A stretch of 64,000 nt of DNA from G963665925 sp050596425 (GTDB lineage Bacteria > Bacillota > Clostridia > Peptostreptococcales > Acidaminobacteraceae), in contig NZ_CP192292.1 in the NCBI RefSeq assembly GCF_050596425.1, positions 124,001-188,000 on the forward strand, in the 5' to 3' direction. This document shows positions 8,869 through 17,399 of the stretch, piece by piece. The notes beneath the pieces were generated by a model that did no database searches, was not told where the DNA came from, and worked only from the letters and a program-made list of their open reading frames with translations. Positions within the stretch are counted from its first letter, which is position 1. Every line of letters begins with the position of its first letter. The position numbers and the translations under genes were made by a program.

Positions 8869-10078
8869 AAAGGGCCCCTCCTTTTTGGATGGAACGCCCT
8901 AGGCGTTTTGCACAGAACATGGTGATCAAACTTCCCCCTATGAGAAAGAATAGGGCTATTTGTAAAAGGCCCCCATCAAGACCAGCCATATTGGTTAAAA
9001 TGCCTTTAATGGCCCAGTGATTTGGTGTAAAAGCGCTTATATCCTGAATAGATTTTGGCATAAGAGGGATGGGAATGAAATTGCCACCAAGAAGACCTAG
9101 TACAAAATATATGATGTTGGTTGCCACAGTTGCCGATGATTCATTATTGGTAATGAGCCCAATAAGAAGGGCAAGTGCGCCGAAAAAAAGACTTATAACT
9201 AAGATTTGAAAGAAAAGCAAAAGGGCATTCACTGGACCAATTTTAAAGAAAAAAACAATGGGCAGTGCAACAATAGAACTTAAAAGACTGGCATTTAAAC
9301 TCATGGCAATGAGTTTGGAGAGAATCCATAGGCTTAAGTTATGGTGAATGGTCAAATACCTCTGGGTGCAGTTGAGGCGCAGGTCCTCAAAAACCAGTGG
9401 CAGTATGCCTGAAGCAGAAAAAGCGCTGATCATAACCAGGATAGCACTGCCGAAATATAGGCCTGATGTGGTTGCTGGGAAGGTGTCTATGGCATCGTAT
9501 TCAAACAAACGGTTTCGACCGAGTGCTGTGGAAATCATCTCGATAGAATAGAGGTCGTTGGTTTGTTTGAGTTTCTCTGGTGGAAAGTCCCGTGATTTAA
9601 GGGTTGTGTAGAGACCGTAAGTGGAAGCATCCACTGCCTTGATATAGTCAGAGTAACTTGCAAGCATCTCCCCTAAAACCGCAGTTCGAAGGGGCTGTTC
9701 AGGGTTTAAAATGACATCTAGGGGTTGGTTTTCATAACGCAGTAGGCTTGTTGTGAAATTTTCAGGTATGGTTATAATCGCTGTTAAATGTCCTGTGTCA
9801 TATGTGGTCAAAACATCTTCACGGCTCCCCACTGTGATTTCCACGAGGGAGGTAAATTTGTCGTTTGTCTCAAAACTTTGTATGAGCATTTGGCTCAGTT
9901 GGCTTTCTTCTAAGTCTATTATTCCAATATTTAAGCGTTCGAGAAGACGATCTTCTGTCATGTCTTCTGAAAAGAATTGCACAAAGAAAAAGAGGGCGAT
10001 CACAGCCGCGAGGGCTGTGAGAAGGGTCCTCTTGATATCAATGCTTCTTTTAAGGTCGTTTCTTAACAAGTGCCACAT
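8861..10078 (-). CDS. ABC-2 type permease (first of a pair)
   Basis: This 405-residue product has the same plan as its neighbour: one helix near residues 21-37, an outer domain containing NIGIIDLEESQLS, and a C-terminal bundle of about five helices with the typical GGNFIPIPLMP segment between them. The ATG lies one base beyond the stop of the histidine kinase gene and has a GGAGA site inside that gene's end. Kinase and permeases therefore share a transcript. The missing ATPase must be encoded elsewhere or shared. Confidence 0.82.
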   Translation of the reverse strand: MWHLLRNDLKRSIDIKRTLLTALAAVIALFFFVQFFSEDMTEDRLLERLNIGIIDLEESQLSQMLIQSFETNDKFTSLVEITVGSREDVLTTYDTGHLTAIITIPENFTTSLLRYENQPLDVILNPEQPLRTAVLGEMLASYSDYIKAVDASTYGLYTTLKSRDFPPEKLKQTNDLYSIEMISTALGRNRLFEYDAIDTFPATTSGLYFGSAILVMISAFSASGILPLVFEDLRLNCTQRYLTIHHNLSLWILSKLIAMSLNASLLSSIVALPIVFFFKIGPVNALLLFFQILVISLFFGALALLIGLITNNESSATVATNIIYFVLGLLGGNFIPIPLMPKSIQDISAFTPNHWAIKGILTNMAGLDGGLLQIALFFLIGGSLITMFCAKRLGRSIQKGGALYE

Positions 10079-10079
10079 T

Positions 10080-12311
10080 TTATGTCTCCATTATCTTGAA
10101 TATCTTAAGTTCTTCTATAACTTGAACGAGTTTTTTATAAGTGAAGGGCTTGGATAGGAATCCGTCCATCCCGGCAAGTTGGGCTTGCATTCGGTCATCT
10201 TCTGTGTCATTGGCTGTTAAAGCCACAATAGGTATAGGTTTGGGTGGTGGACTTCCATCAGTTGCTGTGTGTCGCCCTTGTTCCAGATGTCTTATTTGTT
10301 TGGTGGCCTCATGACCGTCCATTTCAGGCATTTGAATATCCATAAGAATCACGTCGTAGGTCCAGGTTTTTGCCATATCAACAGCTTCCTGCCCATTGGT
10401 GGCAAGAGCGTAGTGGCATCCCGTTTTCTTAAAAATCAGTTTCATGTACTCCTGATTCATTTTATTGTCTTCTGCAAGAAGTATATTGAGTTTTTTAAGG
10501 TCATACAGAGTCTCAACTTTAGGTGATTCTGTTTTATTTTTAAGGTAAGGCAAAGACAGTCTAAGGGTAAAGACAGACCCTTGATGGAGCTCGCTTTCCA
10601 CTAAAAGTGTTCCATTCATTTGGTCGACCAGCTGCTTGGTAATGGCTAGTCCTAGTCCAGAACCGGCGAACCGCCTTGTATTAGAGTGTTCAACCTGAAA
10701 GAAGAGATCAAATAATTTCTCTTGATCCACTGGACTGATTCCAATACCTGTATCCTTCACCTGAAAACAAAGAGTGATGTGGGTCTCTCCTTTTTTTTCA
10801 AGGTGGACAGAAAAGTCAATGGATCCCTTTTCCGTGTATTTGGTGGCATTGGAAAGGAGGTTGATAAGGACCTGACGTAGCCTTAGGCTGTCACCCATTA
10901 AGTATTCAGGAAGCTCTTCATCAAAAGTATGGTTAAATACAATTGGGCGACCTGATAAGAGGGGGTGTATAAGGTCTTTTGTTTCTCGGACCAGGTCACG
11001 AATTGAAAAAGGTCTTGGTTTGAGTTCCAAACGTCCAGCTTCAATTTTAGAAAGGTCAAGCAGGTCATTAACAATTTGAAGAAGGAGCTTTGTTGAGGTT
11101 TGAATGTTGTTGACCAAACGGTCGTGTTCTTCCTTGTCGGAGGCGTGGGTCAACATATCTGTCATCCCGATTATAGCTGTCATGGGGGTTCTAATTTCAT
11201 GGGAAATATTCGCGACGAATCGACTTTTGGCCTTTGTGGCTTCCTCGGCTTTCTGCTTTTCAATTTCCAGGGAGTCCATGGCTTCTTTTAAGTCCGAAAT
11301 GTCATGCATAAGGAGTATTCGCCCAATGTTCCTTCCTTTTTTATCGTGAATAATCCTATCGCGCACATAGTAGTGGATTGTACTAAGGTCAACATCTACC
11401 TTAACTGTAGTCTTGTCATAGCTCCGCTTGTGAAACTCATCTGGATCAATGTCGGTATCTTCCAAATATCTTGCCAGGTATTCACCAAAGACAACATCTG
11501 CATATAAATCTTCAAAGATAAACTTCGCCGCATCGTTCATCTGAAGAATCTTGTCCTCAGAATCAAGTATAATCATTGCGTCAGCCATTTCATCAATGAC
11601 GATTTCCTTTGCAAAGGGCACCACATTGAGAAAACCATATTGTCGAATGGACATATAGAAGAGAATTCCTGTTAAAACAAAGAGCAGAGGTGTATAATCC
11701 ACTGACTTTGGAAAGCTTTCGATGAAAACGTAAGCGAAGTTGCCTAAAACAGGAATCGTGAGTGCAACGAGAATGACCAGGGCCTGTTTTCGTTTGTTGT
11801 CCCTGAACTTGTAGATGGAAATAAGGGACCATATAAAGGCCACTGATATGGCGATATAGGAGTAGGACAGGAAGACATACTTATAGAAAACACCATAAAT
11901 ATTGCGGACATAATAAATACCACTTTCATAGACGATAAATCGGTCAGTAAAAAAGAGGTGGTGAGAGCTGTTTGTGAACAGCAAAATCAAAGAGATCATT
12001 GGAATGAGGCTAATTCCTATTAGTATATATAGATTTATTTTTTTATTAAAAAGAAACTTATGCACTGTAAGTAGGATACATAAGGGAACAAAAGTGATTG
12101 CAATGTATCTAAAGCGGTCGAAGGACAGCTGTATGGTATGTCCGGCAACGCTGTAATAGAGCATTTCAAAAAAGAGCCAAGCACCAAGAATTTGGAGTAG
12201 GATTCTAACATCGGTGCTATAGGGTTGTTCATCACTTCTTGACATTGATGCGATTACAAACATAATAACGCACCCTATAAAAGAAATAACTGTATAGATA
12301 TTGACCGTCAT
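10080..12311 (-). CDS. Hybrid histidine kinase with 7TM sensor, PAS and receiver domains
   Basis: A 743-residue signalling protein. Residues 1-220 form about seven membrane helices of the histidine-kinase 7TM type. A PAS domain (about 230-345) follows, then HisKA with phospho-His in ANISHEIRTP, HATPase_c with NLLSNATKYTEKG, DTGIGIS and GSGLGLAI, and a C-terminal receiver with acceptor Asp in ILMDIQMPEMDG and conserved Lys in FLSKPF. There is no DNA-binding output. ATG at 12311 is preferred because GAGGTGA lies five bases upstream. It is the first gene of an operon with two ABC-2 permeases, so it may control or sense their substrate. Confidence 0.9.
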   Translation of the reverse strand: MTVNIYTVISFIGCVIMFVIASMSRSDEQPYSTDVRILLQILGAWLFFEMLYYSVAGHTIQLSFDRFRYIAITFVPLCILLTVHKFLFNKKINLYILIGISLIPMISLILLFTNSSHHLFFTDRFIVYESGIYYVRNIYGVFYKYVFLSYSYIAISVAFIWSLISIYKFRDNKRKQALVILVALTIPVLGNFAYVFIESFPKSVDYTPLLFVLTGILFYMSIRQYGFLNVVPFAKEIVIDEMADAMIILDSEDKILQMNDAAKFIFEDLYADVVFGEYLARYLEDTDIDPDEFHKRSYDKTTVKVDVDLSTIHYYVRDRIIHDKKGRNIGRILLMHDISDLKEAMDSLEIEKQKAEEATKAKSRFVANISHEIRTPMTAIIGMTDMLTHASDKEEHDRLVNNIQTSTKLLLQIVNDLLDLSKIEAGRLELKPRPFSIRDLVRETKDLIHPLLSGRPIVFNHTFDEELPEYLMGDSLRLRQVLINLLSNATKYTEKGSIDFSVHLEKKGETHITLCFQVKDTGIGISPVDQEKLFDLFFQVEHSNTRRFAGSGLGLAITKQLVDQMNGTLLVESELHQGSVFTLRLSLPYLKNKTESPKVETLYDLKKLNILLAEDNKMNQEYMKLIFKKTGCHYALATNGQEAVDMAKTWTYDVILMDIQMPEMDGHEATKQIRHLEQGRHTATDGSPPPKPIPIVALTANDTEDDRMQAQLAGMDGFLSKPFTYKKLVQVIEELKIFKIMET

Positions 12312-12465
12312 CCTTATCACCTCGTTTTAAGGATACCCCTTTCAAGGGCCAACTTCCAGATTTTTTCTAAGTTATGACCACTTAATATGAAAGAAGAGAT
12401 GATTTAGGTCATGCAATTTGTCTGTGAATGTTGTATAGTTGAGTCAGGAACATAGAATTTAAACG

Positions 12466-12490
12466 CTTGTAAAACATGTGATTTTACAAG
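12466..12490 (+). promoter_or_regulatory. Perfect 25-bp inverted repeat upstream of the His-rich gene
   Basis: CTTGTAAAA, a 7-base spacer, then TTTTACAAG gives perfect 9-bp arms. It lies 27 bases before the ATG of the His-rich gene, in the gap shared with the divergent kinase. It is either a dimeric-repressor operator or a relative of the dispersed GCTTGTAAAA element. Confidence 0.5.
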
Positions 12491-12516
12491 TGGATCAGTT
12501 GAAAAAGGAGAAGCAT

Positions 12517-12930
12517 ATGAGCGATAATAATAAAGTGTTTGAAACAACCCATAAAAGTGGCGGATGCTGTGGATCTGGTGAGCATCATGGACACAAACAC
12601 GAGGGTGGATGCTGCGGATCACACGATCACGGTCATCACCATGGTCACGACTGCGGTCATGATCACGACCATGATCATGAACACCACGACCATGCCAAAA
12701 TCTACATAGAGACAGATGGTGGTGAGGAACTGGAATGTGATGTTCTAGGTATTTTTGAATTTGAGAATATGGAATACATTGCAATCATCCCTGTAGAAAG
12801 CGAAACAGCTTATCTATACAGATACTCTGAAATTGAAGAAGAGCCAGCACTGACTCAAATTGACTCTGAAGAAGAGTATGCAAAGGTGAGTCAGCACTTC
12901 ATGGAACTTGTTGAGGCTGAAGAAGAGTAA
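12517..12930 (+). CDS. Histidine-rich metal-binding leader fused to a DUF1292 domain
   Basis: A 137-residue cytoplasmic protein. Residues 15-60 are made of GGCCGS repeats and dense His/Asp runs (for example HDHDHDHEHHDH), typical of a nickel, zinc or copper store or chaperone. Residues 62-137 match the acidic DUF1292 fold (IFEFENMEYIAIIPV, LYRYSE, then an acidic tail). An AAGGAG site precedes the chosen ATG. Its TAA overlaps the ATG of the following NhaC gene (TAATG), so the two are coupled. DUF1292 proteins are usually short and lack such a His tract. Its role is inferred, not known. Confidence 0.8.
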   Translation: MSDNNKVFETTHKSGGCCGSGEHHGHKHEGGCCGSHDHGHHHGHDCGHDHDHDHEHHDHAKIYIETDGGEELECDVLGIFEFENMEYIAIIPVESETAYLYRYSEIEEEPALTQIDSEEEYAKVSQHFMELVEAEEE

Positions 12931-14258
12931 TGAGAGATTTAAGCACCGTGATTGGGATTGTGGCCTGCATAGCAGCCAGCCTGATCACGGGCATATCTTT
13001 ATACATAGGTTTTATAGGGGCTATCCTAATCTGTGCAGGTCTTCAGTGGAGCCGTTTTGATATAAAAAAAGCAGGCGCCTCCATGTTTAAGGCCCTTGCT
13101 GAGGTAAAGATACTCTATGTGGTTATTTTTATGATTGGAGCCTCTGTGTCTTCCTGGTTGGCGGGTGGCGTTGTGCAGACCCTTATGCTCTATGGTCTAA
13201 AGGCCATGATGGGTCGCAATGTTGTTTTGATGACATTTATTATCACAGCCATCTTTGGCTTCTTCATGGGGTCAGCCATAGGAACCATAAGCACACTTGG
13301 GATTGCCATACTGGGGATTGGAGCGGCTTTTGAAATTCCCCTCCCCATACTTCTTGGAGCGGCCGTTTCTGGTGCGTTTATTTCTGATAAAATTTCACCC
13401 TTGTCTGGGCTTATGAATCTGACTTTAAGTGGTGCAGGCGCATCCTATAAGGATTCAGTGAAAGCTATGCTGGTTACCCTTGTTCCGACCATATTTATCA
13501 CCTGTCTGGTCTACTCTGTGATTGGATCTGACTATGTTACCAGGGCAAGTGGACAAATTTCTGAAATTGAGTCCGCTATGAAAACAGCCTATGTGATTCA
13601 CCCAGCCCTACTGGTTCTTCCAATCATGGTGATTGGACTGGCTTTTTTAGGTAGGCCTTCCTTTGTATCTATAGGGTCGGGTATTGTTCTAGGCGGGATT
13701 TTTTCTGTTGTTATACAGGGGTACTCAGTTCTAACAACCATTAAGTTCATTCTTTTGGGGTATAAGGCCAGTTCCGGCGACGCCTTGATTGATGGCATTT
13801 TAAGATCGGGCGGTATGTTTGGAATGACAGAAGTTATACTGATCATAATGGGGGCTGTGGCCTTGAGTGATCTTATGGAAACAACCAAACTGAATGAGCG
13901 TCTGTTCGGACGTTTTTTTGAAAATATAAAATCGGGAAACCAACTGCTTTTACGTGGCGGTGTGGTCAGTATCGTCTTAACGGCACTGACTTGTGACCAA
14001 ACAGCAGGTATCGTTTTACCAATGCGGATTTTAAGGACGAAGGGAAAAAACTTTGGCGTGACGCCAGCTATGACTGTACGAACCATTTCAGATTCGGGTA
14101 CAATTGTAGCACCGCTTATGCCGTGGAACATAAATGCCCTGATTATTATAGGCATTACAGGTATTGGCGCCACCGAGTATGCGCCCTATGCCTTTTTATG
14201 TATGATTGCCCCGGCTGTCCATGCCTTGTACTTGTACATAAACCCTGTTGGAGATTGA
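12930..14258 (+). CDS. nhaC: NhaC-family Na+/H+ antiporter
   Basis: This inner-membrane transporter exchanges sodium (or a related cation or organic anion) for protons. The 442-residue product has about eleven hydrophobic helices and NhaC-type motifs such as GAAFEIPLPILLGAAVSGAF, SDKISPLSG and TCDQTAG, with SDSGTIVAPLMPWN near the end. Related antiporters also exchange malate/lactate or arginine/ornithine, so the substrate is not certain. It is translated from an ATG overlapping the stop of the His-rich gene, and its stop abuts that of the convergent TetR gene at TGATCA. Confidence 0.85.
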   Translation: MRDLSTVIGIVACIAASLITGISLYIGFIGAILICAGLQWSRFDIKKAGASMFKALAEVKILYVVIFMIGASVSSWLAGGVVQTLMLYGLKAMMGRNVVLMTFIITAIFGFFMGSAIGTISTLGIAILGIGAAFEIPLPILLGAAVSGAFISDKISPLSGLMNLTLSGAGASYKDSVKAMLVTLVPTIFITCLVYSVIGSDYVTRASGQISEIESAMKTAYVIHPALLVLPIMVIGLAFLGRPSFVSIGSGIVLGGIFSVVIQGYSVLTTIKFILLGYKASSGDALIDGILRSGGMFGMTEVILIIMGAVALSDLMETTKLNERLFGRFFENIKSGNQLLLRGGVVSIVLTALTCDQTAGIVLPMRILRTKGKNFGVTPAMTVRTISDSGTIVAPLMPWNINALIIIGITGIGATEYAPYAFLCMIAPAVHALYLYINPVGD

Positions 14259-14936
14259 TCACCACTTGGTTCCAAGAGAGAGGGTCTTGGGTAGTCCACG
14301 TTTTTTCTTGGACCCAAAAAAGCCTTTTGAAGATTCGTTTTCTTCATAAATCATATCCCACATATTGTCGTAGAGTTTTTTTCTCAGAGTGTTAATGGAA
14401 ATATTGCTGTAAACGCCAGAAAGCATGCAGAGGCCTTCAAGCCAGGCTAGAAGTTCCAATGACAGGACTTGAGGGTCAATATTCTCGCGAATTTCACCAC
14501 TTTTTTGTCCTTGTTTTAGGATTTTTTCAAGGGTGGAAGCGAGCCCGTCATAATATGAGTTGATTCTTTCTTGAAGCAGTGGAAAATGGTTGAGGCTGGT
14601 TCTTAAAAGTCCAAGAAGATCATAGGGTTTGTCAAAGTGACCACCTGCCAGAAGAGACAGTTCGCTATTGATTTCAATAATGGCATTGAAAAATTTTTCC
14701 ATGTTATGCCGTGTGCTTTGTTCTTTTTCATAAGGGAAATTGACCTTTTCTTCAATGGAAGATAAAAGATAGTCAATAGAGGCTTCAAAAATTTTGTCCT
14801 TGCTTTTAAAATGATGATAAATAGAAGGTTTTTTGATGCCCACCTCTTCAGCGATTGTGGACAAGGAAGCCTTTTCGTAACCATAGTTTAAGAAATTTTT
14901 AATTGCAGCACGTACGATTCGATCTTTAGTATGCAT
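14259..14936 (-). CDS. TetR-family transcriptional regulator
   Basis: This 225-residue repressor-type protein has an N-terminal helix-turn-helix (STIAEEVGIKKPSIYHHFKS at about residues 26-45) and a variable ligand-binding C-terminal domain. ATG at 14936 has a GGGAGG site five bases upstream; the longer frame would run into the next gene's promoter. It is divergent from the OPT transporter with an 84-base gap that contains inverted and direct repeats. It therefore probably regulates itself and the peptide operon. Confidence 0.9.
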   Translation of the reverse strand: MHTKDRIVRAAIKNFLNYGYEKASLSTIAEEVGIKKPSIYHHFKSKDKIFEASIDYLLSSIEEKVNFPYEKEQSTRHNMEKFFNAIIEINSELSLLAGGHFDKPYDLLGLLRTSLNHFPLLQERINSYYDGLASTLEKILKQGQKSGEIRENIDPQVLSLELLAWLEGLCMLSGVYSNISINTLRKKLYDNMWDMIYEENESSKGFFGSKKKRGLPKTLSLGTKW

Positions 14937-14943
14937 AAAATCC

Positions 14944-14990
14944 TCCCTACCAAGCGTTAGGGATATTATAGCATTAATTTTAGATATTAT
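14944..14990. promoter_or_regulatory. Candidate TetR operator region between tetR and OPT genes
   Basis: TCCCTA-N8-TAGGGA (14944-14963) is followed by two direct copies of GATATTAT (14962-14969 and 14983-14990) spaced 21 bases, two helical turns. All lie within the 84-base divergent promoter region. Confidence 0.4.
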
Positions 14991-15020
14991 TAACTGAAAA
15001 TTCAAAAAGAGGGGGATTAT

Positions 15021-16928
15021 ATGGGGGAGAAAGATAGACTGAGGGGGCAATCTTTCCAACCTTTTATTTCAGCGGATAAAATGTTGCCCGAATTCACGGG
15101 AACAGCGCTGGTTATAGGGGTTTTATTGTCAGTGATATTTGGGGCGGCCAATGCCTATCTTGGCCTGAAGGTAGGAATGACCATTTCCGCGTCGATTCCA
15201 GCTGCTGTCATATCTATGGGGGTTATCCGAGTTATTTTAAAAAAGGAGTCTATCCTTGAAAATAATATGGTTCAAACCATTGGATCAGCAGGAGAATCTC
15301 TAGCGGCAGGGGCCATTTTTACATTGCCTGCCCTCTTTATTTGGATGGAAGACTGGGGAATGGGAGCCCCAAGTCTTCTCATGATTACATCTATTGCCCT
15401 ATCAGGAGGGCTTCTTGGCGTATTTTTTATGGTGCCTCTTAGAAAGGCTCTCATTGTCAAGGAGCATGAAGTCCTACCCTTTCCAGAAGGAACAGCCTGT
15501 GCTGAGGTGCTTTTGGCTGGTGAAGAAGGTGGGAAAAAAGCCGTTGCAACCTTTACGGGTTTAGGCATTGGTGCTGTTTATAAATTTTTAACAGGGGGGC
15601 TTAAGCTTTTTCCTGATAGGATTGAAATGAGCTTGCCTGTTTATAAAAACGCCGCTGTGGGCATGGACTGTCTACCAGCCCTTCTAGGGGTGGGCTTTAT
15701 TATTGGTCCAACCTTGTCAGCCTATATGCTCGCGGGGGCAGTTCTCGGCTGGATTGTTCTCATACCACTTATAAGCAATATAGGCAGTTTGGGGTATATT
15801 GTCATGTTTCCCGCTGATGTGCCTATACAGGTTATGGACTACTGGGATATATGGGATATGTATATTCGATATATTGGTGCAGGTGCAGTGGCTTTTGGCG
15901 GTATTTTTGGTCTTATCAAGTCCCTGTCTCTCATTGTTCAAACATTCACTGAAGCCATGCGTGACTACGCTTCAACCATGGGGGCTGGAAGCGCTATGCG
16001 CACAGATAGAGATATGAATATGAGGGTGGTCCTTTTTGGCTCCCTTACAGTGGTTATTCTTATGGCGGTCCTTCCATTTATAGAAGTTGGATTTGGTGGC
16101 GCTTTTCTGATAGCCGTTTTCGGATTTTTCTTTGCAACGGTGTCATCGCGAATCGTTGGCCTTGTCGGATCTTCTTCAAACCCTGTATCTGGCATGACCA
16201 TTGCAACACTCATTATTACGGGCATTATTTATAAGGCAACAGGCAATGATGGACAGTCGGGCATGATTGCCACTTTAACGGTGGGGGCCATCATATGTAT
16301 TATAGCCGCAATGGCAGGGGACACTTCCCAGGATTTAAAAACTGGATTTTTGGTTGGTGCAACGCCATACAGGCAACAATATGGAGAACTTGTCGGAGCT
16401 GTGGCATCAGCTTTAGCCATCGGTGTTGTTATGACATGGCTTAACAACGCATGGGGATTTGGGTCGTCTGATTTACCCGCCCCTCAGGCCACACTTATGC
16501 GCCTTGTGGTTGAAGGGGTTATTGGGGGCAACCTTCCCTGGGCTCTTGTTTTTACAGGTGTGGGCATTGGACTGGCCCTTGAACTTCTTGGTTTACCGGT
16601 CTTACCTGTTTCCATTGGTCTTTATTTGCCCATACATCTGTCGACCCCAATCGTCCTAGGAAGCCTAATTCGTGGCTTCCTAGATAAGAAAATGGAAGAT
16701 GATGAACGAACGGCCATTCGTGCCAAGTCAAAGGTTGAAACGGGGGTCTTGTATGCATCGGGCCTCATAGCGGGTGAGGGCTTAATCGGCATACTACTGG
16801 CGATTTTTGCAGCCCTTGAGTTAAACCTGGCCTTGGGTCTGTCCTTAGGAGCCTTAGGCACCGTCTGTTTTTTCGGACTCTTAACCTATACTTTGATGCG
16901 CTACTCAATATTTGCTCGGCCTTATTAA
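15021..16928 (+). CDS. OPT-family oligopeptide transporter
   Basis: A proton-coupled membrane transporter of the OPT family, taking up small peptides or peptide-like metal chelates. The 635-residue product has about 14-16 hydrophobic segments. It shows the bacterial OPT pattern GLKVGMTISASIPAAVISMG at about residues 49-68, FPEGTACAEVLLAGE, and GLVGSSSNPVSGMT in the middle. The ATG follows a GAGGGGG site. Downstream lie a PqqD-like gene and the dipeptidase pepD, a context that favours peptide uptake and hydrolysis over metal-siderophore uptake. Confidence 0.92.
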   Translation: MGEKDRLRGQSFQPFISADKMLPEFTGTALVIGVLLSVIFGAANAYLGLKVGMTISASIPAAVISMGVIRVILKKESILENNMVQTIGSAGESLAAGAIFTLPALFIWMEDWGMGAPSLLMITSIALSGGLLGVFFMVPLRKALIVKEHEVLPFPEGTACAEVLLAGEEGGKKAVATFTGLGIGAVYKFLTGGLKLFPDRIEMSLPVYKNAAVGMDCLPALLGVGFIIGPTLSAYMLAGAVLGWIVLIPLISNIGSLGYIVMFPADVPIQVMDYWDIWDMYIRYIGAGAVAFGGIFGLIKSLSLIVQTFTEAMRDYASTMGAGSAMRTDRDMNMRVVLFGSLTVVILMAVLPFIEVGFGGAFLIAVFGFFFATVSSRIVGLVGSSSNPVSGMTIATLIITGIIYKATGNDGQSGMIATLTVGAIICIIAAMAGDTSQDLKTGFLVGATPYRQQYGELVGAVASALAIGVVMTWLNNAWGFGSSDLPAPQATLMRLVVEGVIGGNLPWALVFTGVGIGLALELLGLPVLPVSIGLYLPIHLSTPIVLGSLIRGFLDKKMEDDERTAIRAKSKVETGVLYASGLIAGEGLIGILLAIFAALELNLALGLSLGALGTVCFFGLLTYTLMRYSIFARPY

Positions 16929-17024
16929 AAGAGGATATGGAGAGCGTGGTGTGCCCTGAGTGCTGATGGGTTCAAATGAACGGTGTGCATGGATCTAAAA
17001 ATGTCTAGTGAAAAGAGGCAAGAT

Positions 17025-17378
17025 ATGAAAATCCAAAAAGATGACAATTTTCTTGATCTGATTCCAGTAAGAACATCTTCTATGAAGTGGCACGAGGATG
17101 AAAATGGTATGATACATATAATGATCCCTCGAAAAGAGGTCATTGATCGCTTGGTGCGGTTATTCAAAAAAACCCCTGACCAGATGCGGGTTGATCTCGA
17201 TGAGATTGGAAGCAGTGCGTGGAAGATGATGGATGGCACCCGCACAATTGGAGAGATTTGTTTATTAATGACAGAGTGCCATGGAGAGGCCGTGGAGCCT
17301 GTTCATGAACGCGTGGGCACCTACATTAATATTCTTAGAAACAATAAGTTTATAACTTTGAAAAGAAATGCATTATAG
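17025..17378 (+). CDS. PqqD-like protein (RiPP recognition element fold)
   Basis: This 117-residue protein resembles the PqqD family: an N-terminal beta-rich half, then VDLDEIGSSAWKMMDGTRTI, the hallmark of a small winged-helix that binds leader peptides of ribosomal peptide products. The ATG at 17025 is preferred over upstream starts because AGAGG lies six bases before it. It lies between the OPT transporter and pepD, apparently in one operon. No radical SAM enzyme, precursor peptide or protease for a RiPP is visible around it, so a role as a general peptide-binding or regulatory adaptor is inference. Confidence 0.7.
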   Translation: MKIQKDDNFLDLIPVRTSSMKWHEDENGMIHIMIPRKEVIDRLVRLFKKTPDQMRVDLDEIGSSAWKMMDGTRTIGEICLLMTECHGEAVEPVHERVGTYINILRNNKFITLKRNAL

Positions 17379-17399
17379 CATGGACTAGGGGGAAGAAAC

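Noticed and set aside
12404..12784. Minus-strand His-rich frame opposite the DUF1292 gene
   Set aside because: His runs on both strands arise from the repeated CAT/CAC and ATG/GTG codons. Only the plus frame has a ribosome binding site and a DUF1292 domain.
13598..14173. A 191-codon minus-strand frame inside nhaC
   Set aside because: It is a mirror of the NhaC coding frame with high Pro/Arg/Ile, no ribosome binding site and no family resemblance.
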